Assembly (NCBI GenBank): GCA_018398765.1
Contig: JAHBMJ010004275.1
Coordinates: 17,719-81,718, forward strand
Direction of reading: 5' to 3'
DNA: 64,000 bases
From: Chromera velia
Taxonomy: Eukaryota > Sar > Chromeraceae
In this document: in pieces, positions 18,684 to 30,496 of the stretch
Layout: each line of letters starts with the position of its first letter
Position numbering within the stretch: the first letter of the stretch is position 1
The notes under the pieces: generated by a model
Told to the model about the DNA's origin: nothing
The model's database searches: none
Seen by the model: only the letters and a program-made list of their open reading frames with translations
Made by a program: the position numbers and the translations under genes

Positions 18684-19082
18684 TTAGGCTTGGATTCAAT
18701 ATATACATATATATATATATATATATATCTTTAGAGTTTCCCTCATATAATAATATATTAAATATAAATATAATATAATATGATACAACATCTATATAAA
18801 TTTGTCTGTCTTGGTTTTTCTTTTTCTTTTAATTCAACCACCTTTGCCATGCAGAGTCTAGACAGAGCAACCTCCTTCTGAATCCTTTAGAATCCTTTTT
18901 AAAAACCACCTCATCAACTAAAGAGACGCATCGATCATCATTAAATTTTGTAAGCCAGATCTTCATTCTCCGACCCATCATCTTCAATCCAATCTTCATC
19001 TTCCCATATAACATTCAGTTTATATTATATTATATTATATTAGCGTTTTGTCTGAAATATAATATATATTAAATCCAAGCTT
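18684..19082. mobile_element. AT-rich element with terminal inverted repeats (MITE-like)
   Basis: The left end TTAGGCTTGGATTCAATATA is matched by the inverted right end, which reads CTAAGCTTGGATTTAATATA on the opposite strand. AGGAGGC lies just outside both ends (18,676 and 19,084), consistent with a 7-8 bp target duplication. The interior is AT-rich with (TA)n runs and no ORF. Exact ends are uncertain by 1-2 bp. Confidence 0.55.
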
Positions 19083-19090
19083 AGAGGAGG

Positions 19091-20667
19091 CTAGGCATGG
19101 TTTATACATACATATATTCTTACATACATTCTAGACTTAGAGAATATAATGTATACACAATGTATATAAACATCATTTTAAAAAAGTAGTAGAGTAATCA
19201 ACTCATTATTAAATTAGTTCTACTAGTAATAAAATATCTAGTAACACATACATACTAATATAAATTATATACTTTGTATGTAAAATTCTATTGGCAGTCG
19301 ACTTATTAATTCTCAAGGGCCCTCTATCTACCTCTATCTCAGCCTCTATCCCCTCTTCATACTGCAGCGATCACACCAGTCTTCTCATCAAAAGAAAACA
19401 TGTGCTTTGCGTCCTCTGCGATTGTGGGCTTCCCATCTACCCAGGCAAGACAGATCTGGGGAATGAACCATAGAACCTTGCCGAATTTGGCAGAGTGCGC
19501 AGCAATGGCGCCTTCATCAGAGCCATTAATCAGCTGGTCCCCGCCTGCAAAATACACAACCCCATCCTTGTAGAATGCATCCCACCCCTCCTCGAGGGTC
19601 TCGGCTGCATCCTTAAGGAGGGTCTGCATATCGTCGTCCTCCGATTTTTTGTTCTCCTCATCCTTGTCTCCTTCTTTCTCGTCCTCCTCATCTTCATCTT
19701 CTTCATCAGATGCGCAAGACCGTTCATCCTCGCTCTTAAAGGCTTCGTCCGAGGAGCCCTCGAACTCATCATCATCCGAGAGAGTCCTCCTCCTCATCTT
19801 CGATCTCCCACCCTTCTTTCTTTTCACCCTCTTTCTTCTCAGGGACATAAAATCCCATACCATGGAACTGAACATTCTCTGTATTGATTTCAACCCCCTC
19901 TGCCTCTGCCTTAGCTTCTGTATAAATATGATATTCATCCTTCATTATCTCGTTGTGTTTCTTACACCTGTCTAGGTACTGGGTCACGCTGGCGAGAATC
20001 CACTCACCTGAGTTTGACTCCTTGTGAATTATGAAAACGCTGCCTTTGCACTTCTTCACACATTCTATTTCTACTGCTACTGCATGGCCCATCCCGCTCA
20101 GGAGACGGCAAGCAAATGGGTCTCCCTGTCAGACCTGTCCGGCCTTCATTGCTCTCTTCCTTTCTACGATCAGTTTCTGGTATCCCTCTCTGACAGACGC
20201 TTTCTTGCAGTGAACTCCATCGGCCTTCTCTTTCATTTTTGCCCACACCTCCGTCTTGTACCCCTCCAAGTTCTCTGCATCGATCTCTTTCTGAGATTGC
20301 TTCTTTGCCTCCCCACCCTCCTTGTTTCCCTTTTCTTTTTGACGGGAGACTGCAATAGGGCGGAATTTTTTGTTCAGCGACCACGTTTTGTTGGCAAACC
20401 TCCTTGTTTATCACCTAGCTTATCATGTACCAGCTTTGTCACTAGTATATAGTAACAGACCAACTACTAAACTCACTATACAAACTAGTATATAAAGTTG
20501 ACCTAGAACTTGACTAGAAACTTAAGTGGCATTGTTTCAGACTTTGTCAGGAATTTCATTTTGAAAATAACTTTTACAACATTAGTTTACATACATTATA
20601 TACATACATATATACATTCTTGATAGACAGAATTTAATGTATGTATTTATGTATAAACCATGCCTAG
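19091..20667. mobile_element. hAT-like DNA transposon with 8-bp target duplication
   Basis: Both ends read inward CTAGGCATGGTTTATACATA (20 identical bases), with weaker inverted similarity for about 70 more. The element is flanked by a perfect 8-bp direct repeat AGAGGAGG (19,083-19,090 and 20,668-20,675). 8-bp target duplications are typical of the hAT superfamily. No hAT transposase motif is seen inside, so it is probably non-autonomous. It carries a broken minus-strand ORF (separate entry). Confidence 0.8.
19357..20360 (-). pseudogene. Broken acidic-protein ORF carried in the hAT-like element
   Basis: Three minus-strand pieces read as one decayed gene. An upstream piece (about 20,120-20,310; Lys/Glu-rich, ends at a TGA) is followed in the same frame by a piece starting QGDPFACRLLSGMG and ending about 19,772; a frame change then leads into 19,357-19,800, with an acidic Asp/Glu stretch followed by KFGKVLWFIPQICLAW. 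I recognise no family. Charged, low-complexity composition and position inside the terminal repeats suggest captured host sequence or a degenerate element gene. Breaks: at least one stop and one frameshift. Confidence 0.5.
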
Positions 20668-20675
20668 AGAGGAGG

Positions 20676-21109
20676 CCAGTCTTTCAAACGTACATTCAAG
20701 TTAATAATCGTACTCTAAATCATACTCCAACAAAGCCTGGGTGACCGGGTCCCGGTGCCAGAACAGCTAGCGGCTTAAAAAATGTTGTTTTACTCATCTA
20801 AACGATTTACAAAAAACATGTTAGCTGCTGATGATAGGATGATGTTGCCTTAGAACTTGCCTAAAATTGTATAAAACTATATGAGACACACTATACTTAG
20901 TTTTCTAAAAAGTTTAATTACATCCTACATCCTTCTAAAACGTTTTAATGAGTTTTTAAAAAACTTTTAAGCCCATCATCCCAAAAAAATTGATTTAAAA
21001 AAAAAAAAATAATTACGATGTCTAAAATTGAATAAGGTTTTGGTTTTTCTCCTCTCTCCCGTTTGCTGCTCTTTGTCTTTTTCAATTTGTTTCACCTTTT
21101 TTCTTTTTG
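20676..21109. other. Intergenic AT-rich spacer
   Basis: Between the hAT-like element and the LINE. Contains A/T runs (a 10-A run near 20,998-21,009) and no supportable gene. Confidence 0.5.
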
Positions 21110-23260
21110 GCCTGTACGCTGGAATGTATAATTGCGTATTGCCCCCGTCCCCAAGGGCCCGCCGAGTCTGGACTGTAACAAATGGCGTCCGATTCATATT
21201 GTGGGGCTTTTAGGTAAGATTTTTGCGTTATTGATAGACTTAAAGATCAGGAAAGAGGTGAAAATTGATGAAAGACAGCTCGGTTTCAGGTAGGGGGTGG
21301 GGACAAAAGAGGCCTTTGCTGCTCTGTCTTCGTTAATTCTCAGCTCCAAGAAGAAGAAGAGTCCTCTGATTGCCATGTTTGTCGATTTCAGTAAGGCGTT
21401 TGACACTGTGCCTCGGGTCAAGATGTTAGAGAGGCTCAGGGAGGAGGGAGTAAGCCAAGCTAATGTTTGGATGATTCATTCTATGTACAGTCAGGAGAAG
21501 GCTCGGGTAGATGGGGCAACTGAATGCTTCCCAGAAGTTGGAGGCGTAAAGCAAGGCGACCCTCTTTCTCCTCTCCTCTTTCTTCTTTTCATTAACAATC
21601 TACATAAGTCTGTCAGCTCCGATAATGAAAATATGTATCAAAGCTTGGCTGGAGGTACAGATAGAGAGACTCCTGTCAGACTGTCCAACGTTTTAATCGA
21701 AAGTATCGGGTATACTGACGACCTTGTATTGTTTGCTCACAGTGCTTCAGACTTCAAGTTGCAGAAACGCTTGTCCCGTCTTGAGAACTATTATAAAGAG
21801 CACGGTCTGGAGGTGAACTAGGGAAATGAATTTAAAAAAGACAAAAGTGATGCACCTCTCCTCCCCCCATCCCGACCTTATGCCCCGGACCCCTTTTTTT
21901 TATGAAGGTAGACCAGTGGAAGCGGTGAGTAAATATAAGTATTTGGGCAACTGGGTTTTTGAGGGGGGTGACTTTAGTAAGACAGTTGAAGCCCACATTG
22001 AGGCAGCAAAGAAAGCATTGGGAGCTGTGTTTGGCACTCTCTTATCTCTTGGTTTTATTTTTTCTTTCACTAAAATTACTTTGTTCAAGGCCCTCTGGCT
22101 ACCAGTTGCGTTGTATGGACTGAAAACGATCCCACTGAGGAAAACAGATATTGCCTGCCTCGATACTTTACAGTTACGTTTTGTTTAATGTTGTTTTGGT
22201 CTCTCTTACCACTCTTTTGTTTCGCCTTCTCTTCTTTCAGAGTCTCTCTCTTTTGAGTTATTCAGTTTTCTACTTAGTAAGTTGATTGGGGGCTTTGTTC
22301 AATGCATCAAGTCGATCAATCATGCTCTACCCCGAGCAGTGTGGAATGAGTGCTTGGCTGGCTCGTGTGAACCCTTTGTTAAGACAGTGAAATGGCTGGC
22401 TATTCCTTTGGACTGCTCCCTTTTGTGGCCTCCTTTGCCAAGCTCGGTGGGGGACAGGTTTAAAAGAAAAGGCAAAGACAGAAAGAAAAGGGTGGCAAAA
22501 AAGATCGTGGAGGGTGCCTGGCTATCCGATTGGTTAAAAGAAGACAATAGAAACCTTAGGGACAGAGACGGAATTTTTCCTTGCCTTGCGAATCTCTTTC
22601 CTTTCCAACATGAGAACCTAACCAGATAGCGTTTGGCTATGCATCTTCTGAGTGAAAGGAAATGGCGATCACGAAGCGAAATGATAGAGTGCAGTGTTAA
22701 ACCTCTCCCTAAGAGTCTGTTGTAGTCCTAGCTCCGCAAACTTTTGTACACTTTTCAGGGCTTTTACAGGGGAGGATATCGATAAAACTCAACCAGAACG
22801 ACTGTGTAATAGATGTTTGTCCCCCTCGCGTATGATCAAGGATGAGGTTCATATTCTGATGGAATGTAAAGACTCTGAAAGGGAGCAGAGCAGGTTGAAA
22901 GAACTGTACGAAATTGTAAAACAGAAAGCGCTTATTAACATAAGAATAAAAATTGCACAAAGCGTTGCGGGTGCAACAGGGAGAAGCATTTCAGATAATC
23001 AGAAGAAAATGAAGGAGATGGTGTTGCTGTTGTGCACGATCCTGCCTAGAAGCGGCTCTAAAGCGCTAGCCGACTGTCTGAAAAAGGTTCATTGTGTCGA
23101 TCAGACAAGTTGAGTAGAGTCGTTTCGATTGGCATGCAGGCTTCCTCCCANCCCCATGAATATGTGCTCTGGATTGTCCTCAAAGCCTTGTTAGTGGCTT
23201 GGGATTTGGCGTCACTGAATCTAGGATTTAACCCTAAATCATCATCATCAGGATTCATAA
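21110..23260 (+). mobile_element. 5'-truncated, decayed LINE (non-LTR reverse transcriptase)
   Basis: Conceptual translation shows ordered non-LTR RT blocks: IAPVPKGPPSLDCNKWRPIH, then LLGKIFA, DERQLGFR, FVDFSKAFDTV, GGVKQGDPLSPLLF, the catalytic YTDDLVLF, and the thumb motif KYKYLGNWVF. The C-terminal part (22,694-23,113) holds C-x2-C and H-x4-C residues as in LINE ORF2 tails and stops at 23,111-23,113. The open stretches lie in different frames with several stops (after LLIDL, after LGFR, after GLEVN, after LQLRFV, after ENLTR), so the copy is dead. The 3' end reads GGCGTCACTGAATCTAGG, AACCCT and a short ATC tail, recurring at 40,472-40,522. No endonuclease domain or ORF1 is present, so the 5' end is missing. 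Confidence 0.88.
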
Positions 23261-24500
23261 TTAAGGATTTGAAAGTAATTTTTGAATAAAAAGTTGTATG
23301 AGCATGATATGAGCATCATACTAAGTTTAAAGTTAAACAATGTCTAACATTACCAGTGTATGGTTTCTTTTTTCTGACTTTCTAAAACTTTTTAATGTTT
23401 TATAATCTCTGTAGACTTTAAGTTTAAAGTAGATTAAATGAAGATGCTGGTACCGTTGAAGTGGTATGTAGGTTGATATGTAGAAAGTTTATTTATAGAG
23501 AATGTTGACAGGACATAATGGTATAATTTTGTTTAATTACGCGTGCGCCCAGCTGTTTGCATTCAAGATTTTTGTATTATCTCTAGTTATCTCCTTTCTT
23601 GCATGCATGGCCCCCCAAATAAGTCCCTTACCCGTTTGGCGTTCTTCAGCACCCCTTTTACTTTGATGGGAGGCACATTATTCTTCTAGTTATTCTTCTA
23701 ATACCAGATTGTCCTTTGCGATTAAAAAAGAAAAAACACCCTTTCTAGGCTTCTGCGTATTCAGATCCGTATATTTCACTCCACCGTCTGCACGTCTAGC
23801 TTCAGACTATATGTGGAAGCTTCGCTTCACTATCCACATCCGCGTCTACGCATATGCATGAAGCCCATGCGTGCTCAAACTCTGTATACATCTTCGAATT
23901 GGAAACCAACGAACTTCTGACGATCACTCACCATTCTGTTTTGCTGCATCTTGGGCATTGAAGGGACATTTGAAGATTGATTCTGACCTTTCGTTCCTCT
24001 GCTGAAAAACTGTTCTCAAGCTGTGGATTGAAGATCATATCTCCACACATATATATCGATATGTCTCTCTTCGATCTGTATCCACTTATTGGAGCGAGGG
24101 TTACTTCTGAAAAGTGACCACAAAACACAACAAGATGGATCAAACACCGGTCTGTCTGCAAAAACAAACAGGGTAGAGCTCATGATATAGAAGTGAGTAG
24201 AAGTACGGTGATGTATATATACAGCAATAAAACCATAAGTACGGGTGGCATAGTTGTCAATGGTTATATATATGCCATGCAATACTACGTGCTCTCTGCA
24301 ACACGTCCATCTTTTATACCAGAAAGTAAGATTTCTTGCCAATTCATAAAAGGGGGGTAAGGTTTTTGCATTCATCTTGCATTTTGTCTTTTAATTTTGT
24401 ATTAGCTCTATTTGGGTGGGTGTGTGGGTATGCATTTTTTGATATACATTATATAATAGCTCTCTGTGCCTTTTTTGATTTGTTCCATACATTTGTTAGA
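23261..24500. other. Intergenic AT-rich sequence
   Basis: Downstream of the LINE. ORFs are short, start at non-ATG codons and show no family motif. Nothing annotatable beyond simple A/T runs. Confidence 0.5.
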
Positions 24501-24559
24501 GAGATTTATACAGGTTAACATCCATGCTGGTCTAACAATACATTTTCTCAGAGTCTATG

Positions 24560-25010
24560 TGCAGATTGTGGAGAAGAAGAAGAAGAAGAAGTCCTCTTTG
24601 AAGCGCTTAAAAATATGCTTGGAAGCAACTGAAGAGAACAGAAGGAGTGTTACAAAGAGGAGGAAATCGGTCTTGAAGGGGAGTGGGCGTAACGCTGCTA
24701 TAAACACATAAAAAGAACTCGGGATCTTCAAAAAAAGGAGAAAAAAAGATCAGGAAAAAGACTCATTGCTCAAATGCAATACAAAAGCGGCCAGAGGGAG
24801 AAAAAACTCCGTTATTCGGCAAAAAACGCAAGAAGAAAGGGGAAGAAGAAGGGACTCACTAGTCTAATGGAACATGAAAACGGGAAGCAGGAGAAGAAAG
24901 TCCGTTTTGCAGTGAAAGGGGGGAGAGGGAACATGGTGAAGAAAGATTCCTCCTCTATGATGACAATGAGTGGCCAAAAAAGAGGAAATGTCGGTCTGTG
25001 CATGCGTCTA
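24560..25010 (+). pseudogene. Possible degenerate MORN-like repeat relic
   Basis: Lys/Glu/Gly-rich translations in shifting plus-strand frames show spaced pieces such as YKSGQREKK, EHENGKQEKK and LYDDNEW, reminiscent of MORN-type Tyr/Asn-Gly repeats. A GAA microsatellite opens the stretch. No single frame covers it and no complete MORN unit survives, so this is a weak call. Confidence 0.25.
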
Positions 25011-25218
25011 AAGGACACATGGAGCCATTCAGTTATTTTGTATATGTTTGATCTTTTTGCATCCACACCTTTCCTTTATATTTCCTTTTCATACCCTATC
25101 CCTGTTATCAATCTTCACTCGCATTTTTCTTCACACACCTCCATGCGCGACTGCTACTCTACATAATATTATGCTTATGTTTGTTGTCATTTCGTCTCCC
25201 TGTGCGCAAGTAGGACCA

Positions 25219-26080
25219 ATGTTCCTGCCCTCACACATATTGGTGATCTTCGATTACGATGACACCCTATTTTCTACTTTCTGGTTTTTCCAGAAGGTCG
25301 ATAAGCATCTGAAGAGGGTGATTGGGGTTGCGGCTCTCGCACAAACTCTCTTAGCAAAGGTAAGAAGATGGCTCAGGACAGTGGAAGAGAAATGCCTCTT
25401 GGTCCTCGAAAATTAAAGCCACTGAAATTAAGGAGGTCCGAATAGTTACAGCAGCCACCATGTCCTGGATATTTGAGAGCTCTCACTATATGATGCCGGA
25501 GCTTCACAAGTATATCATGAATCCTCAAATCTTGGGTGGGAATATCCTAGTATACCAAAGCGCCTACCCCGATAGTGAGAGGCGAAACTGGAAGGTCGGG
25601 GCAGAATCTTTCCGTTCTTTCTGCAATTGGATAGGAACTGTGTTAGATCAGAAGTGGTTTTAACAAGGCACATATTTATAGCTTACAAGCGATTTCTCGA
25701 TCGCTGATTTCTGCTAGATTTTTTTTGCTGGAGCAGGATAAGAGAAAAGGTATGATCACCGTTGTGTTTATCTTCACCTAGGTCTTCACCCCTCTCTTGG
25801 CAATGTTGGACCGCTCCATCACACATGCCCCTTGTGTGTGTGTCTATAGACGAGGACGTTCGAGGAGTTCTTGAAGTTCATGGATGTCTTTAGGGTGTTT
25901 TACCTGCCAGCAGGCGAAGTCCGGCACATTATCTCCATTAGGGATAGCTGCGAGGAGAAGGAGGCGGCAAAAAACCTCTGCGGTACGTTTAAAAATTTGA
26001 ATGTCCTTAAAGTTTCCTCTTCTATTTGGTTTTCCATGAGAAAAGGAAGTAAAGTGGCGATCACAGGAGAAAGTGAATGA
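25219..26080 (+). pseudogene. HAD-like phosphatase relic
   Basis: From the ATG at 25,219 the translation MFLPSHILVIFDYDDTLFST has HAD motif I (D-x-D-D-T). Later pieces keep the expected order: EEKCLLVLEN, then VRIVTAATMSWIFES (motif II region), WKVGAESF, and ISIRDSCEEKEAAKN, which looks like motif IV (G-D-S-x-x-E) with Gly changed to Arg. Stops and frame changes separate the pieces. Some could be intron boundaries (AAG|GTAAGA at about 25,360), but the stop after LVLEN and the altered motif IV favour a pseudogene. Confidence 0.5.
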
Positions 26081-26218
26081 GACATCTTGTTTTGTGGTGT
26101 TTCATTGATCCATTCCTTAGAAAACGTAAACTTCTCATTCTTTCTCTTCCTCTTCCTTCCTGCACTTCTTTGGACTCTCTGCAGATCCTTAGGCTAATGT
26201 GAGCAACTTGAAGAAGAA

Positions 26219-26660
26219 GTGCCACTGAAAAGAGGACTACACAGTCATTGTGCTGCTGTGTTTGGCTACGACGACCAAGGGTTCCTCCATAGAACCAGGT
26301 CCTTCATTCTGTTTGTTTTCAATAGGGTCACCATGATGCTCTTCAAGGTCCTCCGCGGTGATTACGGTCATCACGAGGACGGAGACGTTCACGAGTGCAA
26401 CGTAAACAAACTTGCAAAAGACCTGGAGCTAGACCTAACAGTCTACATGGAGCCCCTCAATCTTGATCAGAGTTTGGCTCTGATCAGCCTGAAGAACCGT
26501 CTGTGGAGCACGGGCGAGTGGTCGGGGGACAACTACTAGCTCTGCAGGCATAACCACTGGGATTGGGTGGAGGCGCTGGCCCACGGGATAGGATTCCGCG
26601 GATATAGCCCCCTCTCCATCGCGTGGCCTGCCTGGATTGACTTCTACTGCCTTTGCGGGT
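26219..26660 (+). pseudogene. Unrecognised coding relic
   Basis: Codon-like plus-strand sequence: an ORF ending STGEWSGDNY at a TAG (26,537-26,539), continuing in the same frame as LCRHNHWDWVEALAHGIG and on to about 26,660. Aromatic- and His-rich composition suggests real protein ancestry, but I do not recognise the family. It may be the 3' half of the HAD-like relic or a separate gene. Confidence 0.35.
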
Positions 26661-28880
26661 GAGATGTTGTAGCGTGTGTTAGTGAAACTTTTAGAGTGAT
26701 GCGGCCGGGGTAGAACAACTCAGCGGGTGCATATGTTGAGGAGAAAGAGAGAATGCCCCTCATACAAAGAAAGTGAGAATGGCATACCCTCCTCCATTCG
26801 AACTAGCTCTCAAACTTCTTTCCCCTGTGTCAACGCTTTGAGACCCGTATAAGACCCGTAGATCAAACTATGTGTATATGCCCCAGACGTATTCGCTCTA
26901 GCCTCTCGGTAAGTCAGGGTCATTACTGTAAAGGAAAAATATGAGGGGTTGGTTGAATTTTCAATATTGACTTTGTTCAATCAATTTTCTTTCTAGGTAT
27001 CCCCTCAATGGTCCCTCATTTAGCACCTCTTCTTCCTTCTGTCATCGTCGGACTTCGACCTGTTTGCTTGAGTTGTTTTACAGATTACACGTATATGGTC
27101 TTCTTGTTCAGTCCACTACTTACCGTAGACGGTCTCTCTATTACTTCTTTTAACTGCGGACGCAGTCCACCTGATCGTGTGCACGTATGTCTGTGAGTGT
27201 GTTTGTTTGTCTGTGTGTCCATACAAACATCTGCTTATCTGCCTGCCTTTTGATGCTGTCTCTATCAGTCTGTTTACAAGATTGTGGGTTTCTATGTCTG
27301 GCGTCTTTCTGCTCGACGACCGTTTTGCTTTGATTTACTGAAGTTGTCCCAGACACCAGAGCATCTCTGATTCGTGTTACCATCCAATGCTTTCAACTGT
27401 CCAGTCTTGTATTTTCTTTGAGAGTATAGACGGAAAGCAGTGCTTACTACTAGGTTTGTTACAGGTTTTTCCTCGGTTCTTTCTCCTAAGTCACCTTTTC
27501 ACAAGACTTTGCTGTCTCTCCGTGACCAGCTTGATGATATTTATTGTATAGCATCTTCTTCTAAATTGTTTGAGTCTCTTAACCTCCCACTTCTCTATTG
27601 AATTTTCATCTTAATTCCTCCTTATCTATAATATTGTGTTACAGATCTGGACGGAGGGAAAAAGTTTCAAACTCTTCATCGGGTAGCGGGTCTAGTGCCT
27701 AGTCTAATGCATGGTAGGTGAAGCGTGTGGATGCTAGTGTGGATGGTACTTACTCCTCTAAAAGTTTTGCGACAGGCCGAAATTGCCGCCGAATAGAAGT
27801 TTTTTTTATTAAAACTAGCCCAAAATGTCTCTTAAATCAAAATGTCACTTAAATCGATGATTTATATATCGATGTATATCAGTGATTGATTCCACTCTTA
27901 CTTCTAATCAAGATTAAAGTCAAAAGAATACGTGTGTTCAAGATTGCACATCATGAAATAATTGAATGATTAGCAAAAAATGGTCGACACCAAAAATTTG
28001 AACGTAAATATAGAATTTCTCTAAAAAAATAATTTAATTAAAAAAGTAGAAATCTTGAAAAAACATGAAATAAAGTTTTTTCTGATTTTGCCATGGAGTG
28101 GTTGCAACTTTGGTACAATCGTAAATCTCTAATCCCAAATCAAAAGTTAGAGCATAAGTTATCATTTTAGTTATGAAATTCAAGTTTTTTAATTCGTTTT
28201 TATTAAATTTCTTATTTTAAGCATATACATCTAAGCATACATGTGTAGCTGTTTTTTAAAATATCAACGGTAGTGTCACCGTAGTGAAAGAAAATGAAAA
28301 AACTTATTATTAAGTTAGATAAAAGTTTTTCAGTTCTAAACAATATAGAATTATAAACTAACAAATTTAAGGGATACAAAAGTTTTAAATTTTAAAGTTT
28401 CCTAGACATTAGTTTGCTGTGAACCAGGCTTTGAATTGAGGACCAGCTTGAAAGCTATCGGATGATATCCGACCTAGCATTGAATCAGCCATTGACATTC
28501 GATCGACTGAACTGACTCATCTCTTTTCGATGTTTCATAGCTTGGCAGCCTCCACTGGCAGACTAGCCTCCAGAGAGGTATCTCAGATTCTTCAACGCAT
28601 GCATCTCTAAACAGCATGTCCATCGCTTTTGCAGCTCTGCATGTTAGGAATTGTTTGTCCAGCTTGCGTCAGAGCAACCACGTCGCTGCCACAGCTATGA
28701 AGACACATGCAGTAGAATTAATGTTGGCTGTCCTCATTGCTGAACCGGAAGGGCGAAATTGATGCATTTTGCTTCTTTCTCTGTGCTGTTTTGAATTCTG
28801 AAACGACAGCCACACTCCCCCTCTCGCTACTCCACGTCACCATCGTCGTCTATCTCTTCGGTCTCACTCAAGTCTGCGAG

Positions 28881-28913
<33 letters not shown>

Positions 28914-29053
28914 GGGGGGTGGGGTAGATGGAGAAAAAGAGACTGATCATAATACTGATGATTTGAGGTGCTCAGTCTCCGAAGCCACTTTCTTTCTAGG
29001 CTATTGACGACCCGCGCATTGTCATGCAAGAGAGGGGGCGGAGACAGTTACAC
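26661..29053. other. Intergenic region, largely AT-rich
   Basis: About 2.4 kb. 27,780-28,440 is very AT-rich; a (CA)n tract lies at 28,884-28,912. Short ORFs start at non-ATG codons or are simple-repeat translations. The kinase gene's 3' UTR and polyadenylation site should lie near the right end, but I see no defined signal. Confidence 0.5.
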
Positions 29054-30356
29054 TCAAAAGAAGGAGGCAAAAGAAGAAAGCAGCACTGCCCAGAGACGGT
29101 ATCGGGTCCTGCCACACAGCCCATGCAAGCGTGCTTGCAGTCCTTTCTTCCAGAAACATATTATCAGATAGGCTTTGGAATGAACATGTCCGCTTCCTTC
29201 TTTGTCTGTCGGCCTCCCTGTCTGATCGCCTGTGTCTGTCTGACCTTCAAGAGGGTCCTCTCCTTTGTGCCGAGGGGGGCCCTCCTGCTGTTTTCTTGGC
29301 CCCGTCCCTCCTGCATTGATGCCCCCTGTGCCCTCCCTGCTGTCCTGCCGTCTCGCCCCTGCCTGAGCAGCGTCGGGGGGAGAGGCACTCCACACCTTCC
29401 TGCCGTCCGGCCCCGTCGTCTGATACCCTCCCGGACCTGCAGGCGCCGCCGTGGTGGTCTCTCCAAAGTCCCAGGAGACGCCTACGGGCCGCTGCAGAGA
29501 GATGAGGGAAGGGAAGGGGGAGAGGATCTCACCGGATGAGGGAGGGAGGGAGGTCTGTGGGGCGTTTTGGCGGGCGCTCGGTGAGGGAAGAGACGTAGAA
29601 GAAAAAGACACTCACTGCCACATGTCACGTGGCAGAGAGAGTCAGCAGTGAGTCAGACGCACGCACTGTCCAGGAGGATTTGCTCTGCTTTCTGGTCCGT
29701 CTCTCTCCATTCAGAGGCAACACACAACTTCACACTCATACAGACATTCCCTGGCATCTCCAGACGCGGAGTCGCACAATTGCACCAAGGGACTCAGGCA
29801 AGCAGGCAAGTCACCCGGCTCCACCCCCCCAACTTTCTTTACCTTGTCAACTGTTGGACGCATGACGACTTCTTCGGGTAGGCCCGTGGGGCCCTGCAGG
29901 CAGGGAGGCAGGCAGAGAGACGGACAGACAGACGGGCAAGCAAGGTAGGTGGGAGGGATCTAGGAATGAGAGAGAAGATCGACCAAGGGTCCCTCTGCAA
30001 GAGGCAAAGAAAAGAGGAAGGGAGAGAGAGGGGGGGGGAGGACTGGGAGTCATGTTGAAACAGAGAGACAAAGAAAACGCCCCTAACTCATTCCTCCAAC
30101 GATGCAGAAGAAAAGAGGATGTCAATCGAAGTGGGCGGTTGAAGTCTCTCAAAGACGTATTTCTTTAAGCAGCAGGAAAAAGAGAAGAACTGAAAGGCAC
30201 ACACATGAGTAGACAGAGAGACAGACAGAGAGAGAAAGAGAGAAACAGACCCTCTGTTCCAGTGGGGGAACTCTCCGAAGAAGTTCCACCAACTGAGAGG
30301 GGTCTGCCTGCACATACACACACGCACCCCCACACACACACGCACGCACAGACACG

Positions 30357-30393
<37 letters not shown>

Positions 30394-30460
30394 GCACGCA
30401 CAGACACGCACAGACACGCACAGACACGCACACACACACACACACACACATACACACATC

Positions 30461-30496
<36 letters not shown>

